Source of the DNA: Dioscorea cayenensis subsp. rotundata
Lineage: Eukaryota > Streptophyta > Magnoliopsida > Dioscoreales > Dioscoreaceae
Direction of reading: 5' to 3'
NCBI RefSeq assembly: GCF_009730915.1
Contig: NC_052474.1
Span: forward strand, 1,709,501-1,773,500
DNA: 64,000 nucleotides
Part shown: piece by piece, positions 24,018 to 36,302 of the stretch
Layout: the number at the start of each line of letters is the position of its first letter
How positions within the stretch are numbered: the stretch's first letter is position 1
Translations under genes and position numbers: made by a program
Notes under the pieces: model-generated
Databases searched by the model: none
The model's input: the letters and a program-made list of their open reading frames with translations, nothing else
What the model was told of the DNA's origin: nothing

Positions 24018-24249
24018 TGATCTGGATATCACAATGCTTTTAATAAATAAATAAATAAATCACTGAAAATTAAATTTTTTTTTAAAGAAAAGCGATTATA
24101 AGTATAAACATGTAGGGTCAGGAAATACATAAAAAGTTTGAGAGTAATGCATTAAAAAAAATTAAAATCACAGGGAACTGCCAGTAATAGTTAAGTGATC
24201 CTACAATAATAAAAGAAGAGCTAATAATAGTTAGGGAACTCCAATTTCT

Positions 24250-24684
24250 AATCGATTTTTTTTGGATTGGCAAAATCTTTTTCGTTATAAAGAAAGAGTT
24301 GACCTCTCTTTTCTTGAACCACCACTTTCGTTTAGAAAAAATAAAACATGTAGTATTTAGCCTAAACGCAAATAAAGCTCCAGAACCGGATGGATTCCCA
24401 ATTTTCTTTTATCAGAAACACTGGAGCATAATTCTGGATACAATAGTAAAACTATGTGAAGATTTCTATAAGGAAACTATTAATTTTGAACGCTTGAATT
24501 GGGTTCACATTGCACTTATAGCTAAAAAAGGCGCTCAAATAGAAATATTTGACTTCCGCCCATTGTTTTTAATAGTGGAGAGGACCGCCGGTCGGACCGG
24601 AAAAACCGGGAATCGACCCCATAGCCCGGTCCGGTTTTAGTATAATTGTTGACCAATATGTGAACCGGTCAAACCTGGCCAAAC

Positions 24685-24727
<43 letters not shown>

Positions 24728-27640
24728 TTAAGAATGGACTTAGGGAATTGGCTCCTTTTGTCTTGGTTTCATAATGTTCTTTGAGTTTTGATTTGTTAAA
24801 ATTGTTGTTTGGATTCTTGGAAACTTTGGGGTTTGGAGAGAATAAGAAGGAAGAAGAAACTTGTAGATTGTTTAAGAGGTATAGATCATTTAGGAATTAT
24901 TTTATTATATATTTTTATTTTAATTGATGGCTTTAACTTATGTGGTTATCATCATCTATTTATGATTAATAGATTAAAAAACAAAAAAAATTAGGGGTTG
25001 TATTTGTTGCTTCTCCTAGATTAATTATTTGAATCTTCAATGATTTTGATAAAATCGTAATGATACTAAAATAAATATTTAAGATAATTATGATTAAAAA
25101 TATGATAAAGTTCGTTATTATATATATATATATATATTTATTTATTTATTTATTTATGATGTCATCAGGTCTGACCAGGATGGGTCATCCGGTTGGACCG
25201 ACTGACCCGTGACCCAATATGAGACCGGTTCGCTATCTGGTCTGGTTTTAAAAACATTTCTTCCGCCCTATTAGCCTCTTAAACTCCACCTGCAAAATCA
25301 TCTCTAAGATTCTTGCTTCCAAATTAAGCACAGTGAACGGGGACCTTGTGGATGAATCCCAATCAGGCTTCATCAAGGGAAGATGTATTTCTGATAACAT
25401 CATTGATGCTCAAGAAATGATTTTCAACCTTCAGAAAAGGAAACTTCCTGGGTATGCTTTCAAAGTGGACTTTGCAAAAGCATTTAACTCGTTCGACTGG
25501 AACTTCTTACTGGAAATCCTTGCTGCAAGGGGATTCGGACCCAAATGGTTGTCTTGGATTCACACCATTCTTAATTTTACAAAGATAGATTATCATCAAT
25601 AAAACAATTCAGGGTTACATACATTGCAAAAGAGAATTAAGACAAGGCGACCCACTTTTCCCTCTTCCATTTTTGCTCTGGCCACAGATGTTTTAAGTAC
25701 AATGTTTACCCACACTCTTCGCTCCAAAGTTCTAGTGGGAGTCCCACTGGACCAAAATGTAAACATCTATCACCTTTAATATGCGGATGATCTGATCATT
25801 TTTTTTCAGGAGGACAAGAAGATCTTCAAATAATCAAATTAATCCTTTATCTCTTTGAAGGATCCTCTGGCCTCTCCATCAATTATTCCAAAAGCTGTTT
25901 ATTCTCTACAAATTATGGTTTCCAACCACTCAGCTCATTTGCCATGATCCTCAATTGCTCTAGGAACTGCCTCCCGCTTACATACCTGGGAGTTCCCCTT
26001 TCTGGAAGGCGGCCAAGGCGGTTAGATTAGAAAAATCTCATTGGAATAGTTCGTTCAAGACTAACACCTTGGAAGGCAATTTACATATCTCTTGGAGGTC
26101 GATTGACTCTTCTCAACTCAGTTCTCTCAACTGTACCAGTTTATTGGATGTCAGTATTCAAACTTCCAGTTTGGATAATTAGAGAAATCGATCAGGTTCG
26201 AAGGGATTTCCTATGGAAAGGACCAAATTTGGGTTCTTAAGGAATCAGACTGATCACCTGGAAATGAATTTGCAGACCTTGAATTATGGGTGGTTAGGGA
26301 ATTCTCAATCTCCAGGCATTTCAACATGCCCTTCTCCGAAAATGGTGGTGGAAACTCTCTTCTAACCCAAATAGTTGTTGGGCAAAAAAATCATTAAATT
26401 CAATTACTTGACTAGAAGCTCAACTGGAATTTTATTCCAAATGCCACCAAGAAATAAATCTTTCTTTTCGGACAGGGCTACACTCTGCATTGCTTCCTTT
26501 TCGCACTTATGTCTCTAAAGATGTTAAAAATGGATCAAATACTTCTCTATGGTTTGATAGATGGCACTCTGGGCGAATCCTAAAAGATCTCTGGCCATCC
26601 TTGTTCAACGATTGCATCTCACCATGGATAACTATCCAACGGTTCTACCAGCAACTTAACTCATTAGAGACGCTTTTTCACACATCTACCCTTGTTGACT
26701 TAGCCCCTATTTTATGAGCAATTCCTGACTGCTCTAGTGACGAGGAAGATTTCCACACTTGGACATTTGAAAAATAAATGGATCCTTCTCTGTCAATTCT
26801 TTGTACAAGTTTCTAATTGATGGTGGAGCCCGTAGTCCACTCTATCCCCAATTCTGGAAAATTAAATGCCCAAGTAAAATTTCTCTATTTTGCTGGCTAG
26901 CTTGGGAGGATAAGCTTCTCACCCTTACAAATCTCTTCAAAAAAGGGTGTAACACTCAAAATGCCACAAATACATGTGTCCTCTGCCACAAGGCTTCTAA
27001 GACTGTGGAACATCTATTCCTTGACTGTGAATTCTCGAAAAGAGTTTGGTCCTTTTTCACCCAAATTCTCAAACTATATAGATTTCCTACCTCCATTTCT
27101 AATATATGGACCACATGGCTTCCATCTCTTCACTCTCAAATTCGTACTCTTTTGGACCTTAGTTCAAGAGCCATAATGTGGAAATATGGTTGGAAAGAAA
27201 TAATCGAATATTTCAATTTAATGCGTTACCATCTTATTTTATCATAGTTAAATCTGCTAATTTGCTTCTTTCTTGGTTTTCAACAGTTGCAGATAGTCAC
27301 CAACACTCATTAGACGAGGCATCCCAGAGGATAAAGTGCTCTCTTAACTTCATAAGCACAAGGGTTTCACTTCAAAGTGGCGACGCAGAACAAAATCAAG
27401 CCTTGGAGTAGGTCACTCCTCTTGTCACCCTCAATGGGCCTACACCTCAAGACGGTGGCTTCACCAACTAGGTTGTTTTCCTCTTTTTTCTTTTCTTATT
27501 TCTGTTGTCTTATTTCTCTTTATTACCTATGTGCCTCACCTCTGGTGAGAGACCTCTAGTTTTTTGCTTTTCTTATTTGCTTTGTGTTTGGTCTGTTTTT
27601 ATTTTAATAAAACCGTGATTTATCCACTTTTATCAATATA
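24250..27640 (+). mobile_element. L1-type LINE, 5'-truncated and decayed, with nested insertion
   Basis: Pieces of the non-LTR reverse transcriptase run in order on the plus strand. NANKAPEPDGFPIFFYQKHW lies near 24365-24425, then a break by a nested element, then SQSGFIKGRCISDNI and AFKVDFAKAFNSFDW (25365-25500). The catalytic YADDLI box lies at about 25782-25800. A zf-RVT zinc-binding region with CVLCHK and VEHLFLDC lies at about 26975-27035. Several frameshifts and stops break it. The 3' end carries GTGATTTATCCACTTTTATC and an (AT)n tail. The endonuclease part is missing. Target duplications were not found. Confidence 0.85.
24562..25259. mobile_element. Non-autonomous inverted-repeat DNA element nested in the LINE
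   Basis: A 698-bp insert splits the LINE reverse transcriptase. The LINE word CTTCCGCCC is duplicated at 24553-24561 and 25260-25268, giving a 9-bp target duplication. The ends are inverted: ATTGTTTTTAAT on the left and AAATGTTTTTAAAACC on the minus strand at the right. Both sub-terminal regions are rich in CCGGTC/GACCGG words. The interior has an (ATT)n run at 24687-24727. The 9-bp duplication favours a Mutator-type origin; a hAT origin with an 8-bp site is the alternative. Confidence 0.8.
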
Positions 27641-28772
27641 TATATATATATATAATGTTTTTAGAAAATACCTGCGCATAGGAATTATTTGTCAGTAAAA
27701 GCTCAATTAAATTGGAGTGCCATAGAATATAATAGTACTTTTCAGTTGAGAGAGTGCCCCCACTAGTACTAGGAAAAGTGTACCAAAATCCAAAAGTCGC
27801 TTTTGATAATCATAGTATTGAATCATGGGTTGCAGAAAACTAAAAAAAAAACAATGCACGTTTAATTTTAATTGGAATCAAAATAAATGGGAAAAGACAT
27901 AGTTTGAAATGAAGTTACTCCTTTACAATCAGATATATATTCTAAAAAACAGTTTGAATGAAAAACTTCTAAAATGTCCTATGTTTTGGGGTCACCCAGG
28001 TTGCGCACAGCTATTGAGTGAAATCATGTTCTCCTAATGTTAATTTTGGAATCGAATATAATCCACTAGAAATATATTTCTCATAGTTTTTTTTAATCCG
28101 CAAACTAAATAGTTTTTAAAAATATAATATGAGAGTGAAATTATGTCTTTCTTTCCTTTTTACTGGGCTAGATAGCCTAATCAGTTTTGTCACAAACTTA
28201 TAAAATTAACCATAATACTTATTTTTAATGTTAATTCTCAAATCTAATATATAATCCACTAGAAATATATTTTCATAATTTTTTTAATCTACAAACCAAA
28301 TAGTTCTTAAAAATATAAAATGCAAGTTAAATTATGTCATTTTTTCTTTTCTAAGGGACTAAATAGTCTAAGCAGTTTTCTTACAAACTTATAAATTTAA
28401 CCATATTACTTATTTATATTTATACTATTTAATTTATTTAAAAGATTAATTTATTAAAAATCATGTTATTGTGAAACACATTTCAATTTCAATTGAATTT
28501 CAGTTGCTTTCCACAGTCAACATCAATCAATGTTTCACGTAGTATTATTATTTATGTACATCTAACATTAGTTCTAATTATTTATCAAAAAATAGAAAAA
28601 TTCTCACATATTCAACATATGACCCAATTTTTTTAAAAAAATTATAAAATATTTATGAAAATTAGAAAAAGCAAGAAATCCTGTCTATTTTTTAATAATT
28701 AAAACAATTAAATATTTTTTTAAGAAAATTGAAATGACAGATATGCACTGAAAACAAGGTGGTGGATAGCGA
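27641..28772. other. AT-rich intergenic DNA with a 190-bp tandem duplication
   Basis: No gene is supported. From about 28035 to 28414 a unit of about 190 bp occurs twice in tandem. Both copies begin TAATGTTAATT and contain ATAATCCACTAGAAATATAT, AAATTATGTC and ACAAACTTATAAA. The copies differ at many positions, so the duplication is not recent. Confidence 0.65.
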
Positions 28773-28947
28773 ACACGTGTACCAACCCCACCACAAAATC
28801 TTCAAATAGGTCTTCCGTTTTCAAGGTCAAAACAGTAATCTCACAACCAATAGATGCCTTCATCCAGACCATCCCCGCAGTTAATGCATTCCCACTCACA
28901 CAAGAAGTTCATTTCAAAAAGTCAAGCGTGGTAATATCAACACGTGT
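28773..28947. promoter_or_regulatory. Two G-box/ABRE-type ACACGTGT palindromes
   Basis: ACACGTGT occurs at 28773-28780 and at 28940-28947, about 415 and 250 bp upstream of the ATG at 29190. CACGTG is the core bound by plant bZIP and bHLH factors, and ACACGTGT resembles abscisic-acid response elements. Their use in controlling the downstream gene is inference. Confidence 0.5.
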
Positions 28948-29085
28948 CAATGTGTCAAAAAACCTACGACCGAACTCAAATCCAACGGCAGAGATCCACA
29001 CATATCTATAGATATCCGTGCTTATTCATGATAAACTCACCCCAAAGATTCCATCACTACTCCCATTACCACCTCTTAATTATTA

Positions 29086-29121
<36 letters not shown>

Positions 29122-29189
29122 AAATAAGGGTCAGAGAAGAAAAAAGGGAAAGAGATAGAGACAGAAAGAAAGAGAGGAAATGGAGTCTG

Positions 29190-30965
29190 ATGCCTCTGGG
29201 AGCTGTTAGTGAGATCACGACCGTCCAGAGCTTGATGAGCGGTGAGGATGGAAAGCAGGTGGGTGAGGTTGCACAGCCGCCCAAATTGAGGGTTGGGCCC
29301 AAGAGGCCACAGGTAGCAAGCATATGCGCAATTTCATGCATCACTGAACACTTCTGTTACTTGAAGTACTAGTACTATTTTCTATTATTTCTATTATTTA
29401 TTTATTGATTGATTTGATTGATTGAAGGTTTAATGATGGTACAAGAATCTTAAAAAAACCTTTAAATGGTTGAACCAAATTTGGAAAAAAAATGGGAGGG
29501 TCTTGTTCTTGTCAAGGATTTATTTTTTTGGGGGGGGTTTTATTTTTTTTTTTTTCTGTAAAAATAGATTGATCATTTAAATATATCAAGAAAAAAGAGG
29601 AAAGGAAGTGGAGATCTATGGGGGATTGATCAGATCTTGGTTCTTTTATGGTTTTTATTATGGATCAATGGTTTTATGGTTGTACAAAAATTTTAATTAA
29701 AAGAACTAGGGAAAGATTTTTTTGATTTTTTGTATTTATGATTGTTTTTGTGTTTATTTATGTTTGATATGTTTGTCATTATTAATAATAATTTTATGCT
29801 AATTTTTGTCGTTATCAACAGTAATTTTTTTTAATTTTGAGTTTATTTTGTCATTATCGATAGGATCATTAATAAGATTATTTTGTAACCATATGAGTAT
29901 CAGGTTAGTATGCCACATTTTAGTTTTATTTATAATGAGAAGTCAAGGTATCAATTATTAAAGTTAGTAAATAATTTGCATAAAAGAATTAGTTAAAAAT
30001 TCACATGAATTCTTTTAGCACTTTAGATTACAAATAATGCATCAAGAATAATTTTAGTAATAATTTTTTTATTACGGATGTATAGCTTTATACTTGAAGA
30101 AGGATTTTGACTGAATAAATCGGAGAAATGTTTGAAGGATCAACTCCCTCTCGTAACATTGGTTGCGGTGAAGGGGCACACATGGGCCAGAGTTAATACC
30201 TCAATCTAGTTATGACTCTTACTTTATGTAAGCTGAGATTTGAATATGTCTCGTGAGTAAAGACATGAGTCATTAGCTTGTTCACATGATTAAATAAATA
30301 AATAAATAGATGCTTTGATGGATTGCTTATCTTTATTAGTGTATTTCGTGTCTGTTTATATTTGGTTAGTTTGTCGCTACCAACGGTATTTTTTGTACTG
30401 GGTTTATTTTGTAGTTAGTAACGATATTCCTTATTTTGAATTGATTTTGTCGTTATCAATGGAATTATTTTGCATATTTGTATTTCTATTTTGAACTTGT
30501 TTTGTCGTTATCGATGGAAATTATTTTGTAGATAGATAAGTACTACACATGTAATATAATTTACCAAAATATGTTAGAAATAAGTAAGAACCAAATCAAA
30601 CTTTGGCTATTGATATCATAAATAATGTACTATTATAAATTAGAGCAACAATTTTATGTTAATATTATTAGTTAAACACTAATAGCAACATTGTATATGA
30701 TTGTGACAAGGCTCCATATGGTTGTGGGCCTCGTCATGCCAAGAAGAAGAAGGGGCGAGGCCCAAGTTCAAGTGAGCGGAAGCCCGTTAAGAGCAATGCG
30801 CGCGCCAATGCTGCAATTGAGGCCCAGCCCAATGCTGACAATGCTGACAGTGGTGATGATGCTGACGTGGAGTCCGGTGGCAGTGAGAGAAGAGGACGCA
30901 GACGTTTGCCCCCACCTCCCAAGTCTCTCAGGATCAGGGCCATCAATCATCAGGACTTTCGCTAG
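29190..30965 (+). CDS. Two-exon gene, small basic protein of unknown function
   Basis: Exon 1 (29190-29312, 41 codons) ends at a CAG/GTAGCA donor. Exon 2 (30711-30965) begins after GACAAG and closes in phase with a stop, giving 125 residues. The N-terminal part reads MPLGAVSEITTVQSLMSGED and continues to PPKLRVGPKRPQ. The C-terminal part has a lysine run (AKKKKGRG), an acidic serine/alanine/aspartate stretch, then GRRRLPPPPKSLRIRAI. The basic clusters suggest a nuclear location. I do not recognise a family. The 5' leader has a (TTA)n run at 29084-29119. The acceptor has a weak pyrimidine tract, so the exon 2 border is the least certain part. An alternative is a long non-coding transcript. Confidence 0.5.
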
Positions 30966-31307
30966 ATCTCATGGCAGAGCTTGCTGCTGCTGTGTATCAA
31001 ATGTGCCTGAAGTCATGAAAACTCTGTTTCTCAGACAAACAATATCAGTGAAATAAAGCACATTTGAATATCTGACCATATTTAGCTTTTTCTGCTTTAT
31101 GCTTCACGCAGATCTATGATTTTTAACCAAAAACATTGGAATGTGATCAGAGTACAATTAGATATCAGATAAAATACAGGTTTTCCATGAAACAGTCAGA
31201 GAGATGCACAATGATGTTAATCTCTTAAGGATTTGCAATGTTAGGTTGTTTGTGGTTGGCTTCAAGTTGTACTTGGTGTTCATCTTGCTGCTTCTCATCG
31301 GAGTCCG

Positions 31308-33751
31308 TTAGATGTTTTCCGTTTCATCTTGGTCAGAGAATGATTCTGCATCGTGATCGAGAGGATTATGCTCAGGCTCCTCACCGGAACGGATTTGAAG
31401 ATCTTGCTCCCCTTCAGAGTCAGTCAGATGTTCCACTTTGATCCCTACACCTTGATGTCGTGTCTTTTGTAGATCATCTGGGTCGGAGGATGATTCTGCA
31501 TCCTGGTTGAGAAGATTATACTCAGGCTCCTCACCATAACTGTCGATTAGATTTTTCATTTTGATCCTCACACGCTTGCCTTTGATGTACCGGTATTCCC
31601 ATTTGGGTGGTGGATACTTCTCATGTAACTTCTCGTATTTGTCCAGCATGCCCAGTTTTTGGAAGGTATTACCCATCAAATCTACAATCCTTTTATCAGG
31701 ACTGACACCTAGTTCTTCCATATCAGCAAATACCTGCAAAAAGAAATTAAATTTAACCAGTATTATCACCTGAAATGGAAGACGGATTTTAACTAAGAAT
31801 GTCAATCAATCCAACAAAGTTATAAGCATATTAAGCAATACAATAAAACTAAAATCATAGCAATTCTAGCAGAGTATTGGTCCAAGCCTGGTGTGAAATG
31901 AACTTCGAGTGAATGGATCTGAAATTAAAGAGAAAGCTGAAAAACATTGAACTGTTGTGTTTGTGAAAAACTACGATGTAATTGACTATTCCTTCATTCT
32001 TTTCACCATCAAGTATCCGGTCAAAATTTTAACATAGTGCCCTATCAGGAGAGTTCCTTCCAATTTTTTAGAGTGGCTGAAGGTTCAGATTAAGAGGTCC
32101 ATGTCAAATACAACATGTACATCACCGCAGCAGTTATTTATCATATTGGTGTGCAAACCATGGTGCTTATGGAGACATATTCAAAGATATTGTATCATAA
32201 GATTTAATTGCACCAGTTAGACATTTCAAGCAATTGCTAGGAACGAACTTAAACTTGTGATTAGGAAAACAAAAATGGTGATTGTAGGAAAAATACCTCA
32301 AATATCTTCTCATACATCTGATGCTTGTAGTATATTGATATCATCTTGCCAAAGAAAACACGAGGCAGACATTCCAAATTTCTTGAAAAAATCTTAGTCC
32401 ACAATTCTTCAGCTTCATCAAGCCTTCCATCCTCGGCTAGAGCATTTAATAATGTATAATAACTCCCCATCGTCTTCCCTTGCCCTTTGCTCAACATCCA
32501 CTTTATCACCTGCAAGTCCCAAAGAGAATCTCATATATAAGGACAATAACCAAGAAGGTGGAAGGAAAAAATGAACTGAAGCAGCATCTAATATCATAAT
32601 TTCCAATCAGAAAGAATATGAAGGTTGGTACTTGAATTATCCTCTTCCACTCTTTTTCATCCTCAAGCGTTTTCAATGCCTTCTTCACTACGATCAAAGG
32701 GAATTCCAAGTCCCATGCAACAAAAGAATCAAGGGCACCATAGACCTCCTCCTTGACATTTGAAAGTCCTTTTATCTGCAACATTATAAGCAACATAAAG
32801 TTTTACATGGGGAACAATGCTCTGTAATATCCTTCTTTGTGTTTAGTAGGGATACAAATGAAGAAAGTAGAAGTATGAATAGCAGAACCAGAACCTCATA
32901 GCGTCCTGCATCAGGAACAAACACAGATATATAGAGGCTATCAACCGTTTCTTTACCAGTTTCTAAACTATTATGTTTTTGATAAGCATCATGAACTTTT
33001 GTTTTGAGCGCCACAAAAACAATCACTAACGAGTCTTGAATGCTTACAATTATTTTTCATAATTTTTTTGAAAAATGTGGAACAAGTCTTAAGTATAGAA
33101 ACTCATGCAGCTGATAGCATATGTTCTTCCCATTAATTTTACTTTACAATGGAAGGGTGTTCAAAAGCAGTCTTCTGAGTATTTGAAAACATATGCAGAA
33201 ATCAAACATGAACTCAAAAGCAGTCTTAAGAAAACTAAAGCTTGGGAATCTCATGAATATGGAAAAGTATCTTACACAAGTAACAAGCTTTTGTGACTTT
33301 GAAATGGTGCCAATTCTTTTCCGGGATTTCCATACACGAGGATATCTCGGTCGAGGACCTCTTGCATCACATACCTGACATAAGCAAACAAAATGCATAA
33401 ACTAAAAGAGTTACATCTATGAAGCCACTTTGCAGTTCAGGTCAAACAAGCCAGAAATGCAATTAGTTCAAAAACCAACTGCATTGAGATAGTGCATGCA
33501 TTGTTGTTCTATCCCCTCAACCAACAGAATTTATTTTTGACTATGAAGATATAAAGTACAGAAACTAGCACACTCACAATTGGCTATTGCTTTCAATAGA
33601 GCTTCATACACACATCATCATTGCTTTGAAACAAAATCCACAAAAACACCGGCAAAAAAATCTCACCACTAAAGAGTTCAATTTTCCGGAGTCATTGCAC
33701 AAAATTAATAGTTCTGGCGGGACACAAATGCGGAAACCTCAAACCAAGCAT
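31308..33751 (-). CDS. EMB1417: EMB1417-like pentatricopeptide repeat protein (At4g21190 family), plastid-type, one frameshift
   Basis: Minus-strand exons are 33751-33667, 33374-33276, 32775-32632, 32509-32297 and 31733-31308; the last four join in phase 0. The protein of about 320 residues matches, from memory, the Arabidopsis EMB1417 PPR group: [60 protein letters not shown], then [10 protein letters not shown] and [20 protein letters not shown] proteins bind organelle RNA; EMB1417 is needed for embryo development. The C-terminus is an acidic tail with two similar blocks ([16 protein letters not shown] and [16 protein letters not shown]), an internal duplication. The first coding exon ([12 protein letters not shown]) is one base out of frame with the next splice, near 33713, so the N-terminus is less certain. 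An upstream leader exon probably ends at 33981. Confidence 0.85.
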
Positions 33752-33980
33752 CCTGAAAATATAGACAAACAGATCATCAAATGCAATGCATATACAAACA
33801 GTGGCACCTTCCATTAATCTCATCACCATTTCAAAACAAAAGTTCAAACTTTGTTCCCAATTCATACTAAAACAAAACTCAGAACCCACTCATCAATCCA
33901 TAAACCCTAACAAGGTTTCTAAGGACCAATCAACAGAAGATACATCACTGAAGTCAGAACCAATACAAGTAACTTCATAC

Positions 33981-34170
33981 CTGTTTCTCCGAACGAAAAC
34001 AACGCCCAAAGATCTCTTCTTCTTCGTCTCCGGCGAAGAGAGACCAACGAAGCGGCGGGGAGGAACTCCAGCGCCCGCGTTCGCGAATAGAGAGACCTTG
34101 GATAAAAATATCGGGAGTTATCGGATTCAGGTTGAGGCTTCTCTCAGACCCGAATCCGCTAAGCAACAAG
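33981..34170 (-). other. Probable 5' untranslated exon of the EMB1417-like gene
   Basis: On the minus strand GAGAAACAG is followed by GTATGAAG at 33980, a good donor. The next coding exon begins after TTTTCAG at 33752. This makes a leader exon plus a first intron of about 230 bp. An open frame crosses the exon, but its sequence is unlike a transit peptide, so I treat it as untranslated. Confidence 0.5.
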
Positions 34171-34237
34171 ATAAGATATTTTTATAGCTATATCTTCTCG
34201 AAAAGAGGTCTCACTCTCGAGCACCTCCATCACCGCC
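34171..34237. promoter_or_regulatory. Short shared promoter between two divergent PPR genes
   Basis: Fewer than 100 bases separate the presumed leader of the EMB1417-like gene (-) from the start codon of the SOT1-like gene (+). The span contains a TATA-like ATATTTTTATAGC at 34177-34189. The transcription starts are not known from sequence, and the two leaders may even overlap. Confidence 0.5.
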
Positions 34238-36302
34238 ATGGCGATGGCGTCCTCGACCTCGCCGAAGCTCCTCCTCGATCTCCAGTTCCCCTCCAAACCC
34301 TCCCCCAGAGCCACCATCGTCTGCAATTCTTCTAGAGCACCGCCGCCTCAACCGTTACCGCCGACTCCCTCCCTCTCCGACCAGCTGAAGCCACTCGCCG
34401 TCACTCTCCTCAAGGACTCCCCCAAACCCTCCGCCATTGACGAGCTTCACCCTCCCAAGCCCATCTGGATCAATCCCTCCCGTCCCAAACCCTCCGTCCT
34501 CTCCCTCCGCCGCCACGAACGCCGCCCCTACTCCCACAACCCCAACCTACCCTCCATTGCTCGCCTCTCCCGCTCCCTATCCTCCCTCCCGGACTCCGAC
34601 CTCCCCGCTGCTCTCGCCGCCTCTCCTACTTCCCTCCCGTGATGACGCCCTCGTCCTGCTCAACTCCCTCAGACCATGGTCCAAAGCTCACCTCTTCTTC
34701 CTCTATCTCAAGGCCAACTCCTCCTCCCCCCTCGAAACCCTCTTCTACAACGTTGCCATGAAAGCCCTTCGCGCTGGCCGCCAGTTCTCTCTCGTCGAGC
34801 AACTCGCCCATGAGATGCTCGACCTCGGCATCGAACTGGACAACGTCACCTACTCCACGATCATTACCACCGCCAAGCGTTGCCACGAGTTCGACAAGGC
34901 CATCCTCTGGTTTGAACGGATGTACGAGACCAGCGTCATGCCGGACGAGGTCACCTACTCAGCCGTGCTCGATGTCTATGCCAAGCTCGGCAAGAAGGAG
35001 GAGGTTATCGGCTTGTACGAGAGAGCCCGCGCCGCTGGCTGGATTCCCGACCAGGTCGCCTTCTCAGTGCTCGCCAAAATGTTCGGCCATGCCGGTGACT
35101 ACGACGGCATTCGCTACGTCCTGCAAGAGATGGACAACCTCGGCGTCAAGCCAAACCTCATTGTCTACAACACGCTACTGGAAGCGTTGGGAAACGCCGG
35201 GAAGCCGGGGTTGGCGAGGAGCTTGTTCGAAGATATGGTGTCCGCCGGCGTGTCGCCGGATGAGAAGACGCTGACGGCACTGATCAAGATCTACGGGAAG
35301 GCGCGGTGGAGCCGCGACGCGCTGCAGCTGTGGGAGAGAATGAGGTCGAACAAGTGGCCGATGGATTTCATTCTATACAACACGTTGTTGAGTATGTGCG
35401 CGGATGTTGGGTTGGTGGATGAGGCCGAGAGGTTGTTCGGCGAGATGAAGAGGCCGGATAGATGGAGCTACACGGCCATGATCAAAATATATGGGAGTGT
35501 GGGCAAGGTAGAGAGAGCACTCCAACTGTTTGATGAAATGCTGCACAGAGGAGTGGAACCTAATGTCATGGGTGTTACTTGTTTGATACAATGCTTAGGT
35601 AAGGGGAAGAGGATTGGAGATGCAGTGAAGGTGTTTGACATTGCGTTGCAGAGAGGGATCAAGCCCGATGAACGGTTGTGCTGCTGCTTGCTCTCTCTAG
35701 TTTCGCTGTGCGAGGACGGGGAGGTGGATGCCGTGCTTAGTTGCTTGGAGAAAAGCAATGCTCGGCTTGTCGAGTTTGTCAAGATGCTTGGCAGTGAAGA
35801 AGTTGGTTTTGCTATTGTGAAAGAGGAGTTTCAGGGGTTGCTCAATGAAGCTAGTGTTGATGTTCGAAGACCTTTCTGCAACTGTTTGATTGACGTGTGC
35901 CGGAATAGGAGCTATCCTTCGAAGAGAGCTCGTGAGCTCTTGTATCTAGGGACTGTTTATGGATTGTATGCTGGTTTGCATGAGAAGGGATCTGATGAAT
36001 GGTCGTTGAACCTCCGGTCGTTGTCTGTTGGTGCAGCAAAGACTGCATTTGAAGAGTGGATGAAAGCTCTGTCCAGTTCTTCGGAGAATGAGAAGGTGTT
36101 CCCACAGGTCTTTGCAGTGCATACTGGTTCTGGAATTCATAAGTTCTCTCAAGGATTGACCAGTGCTTTCGCCGAACATTTGAAGGATCTGGCTGCACCT
36201 TTCCAGCAGGATGAAGGCCGGACCGGGTGGTTCGTTGCATCAAAAGATGACTTGTTTTCATGGCTTGAGTCTAGAACTGCATCCACAGCTGTTGCTGCAT
36301 AA
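34238..36302 (+). CDS. SOT1: SOT1/PPR53-like PPR-SMR protein, plastid, one frameshift
   Basis: A single-exon gene of about 687 codons encodes a PPR protein with a C-terminal SMR (small MutS-related) domain. From memory it matches Arabidopsis SOT1 (At5g46580) and maize PPR53 along its length, including the N-terminal SDQLKPL and SRPKPSVLSLRRHERRPYS blocks. Those proteins act on the 5' end of plastid 23S-4.5S rRNA precursors. The N-terminus (MAMASSTSPKLLLDLQFPS) looks like a chloroplast transit peptide. At least eight 35-residue PPR motifs follow (for example VTYSTIITTAKRC and KTLTALIKIYGKARWSRDAL). The SMR domain begins about WSLNLRSLSVGAAKTA and has VHTGSGIHKFSQGL. The frame shifts once near 34622-34640: the 5' frame hits a stop at 34640-34642 while the next frame runs open to 36302. 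The ATG has a good context (CCGCCATGG). GC content is high in the first half and falls towards the 3' end. Confidence 0.93.

Noticed and set aside
35851-36261. Minus-strand open frame of 136 codons
   Set aside because: It is antisense to the SMR domain of the SOT1-like gene.
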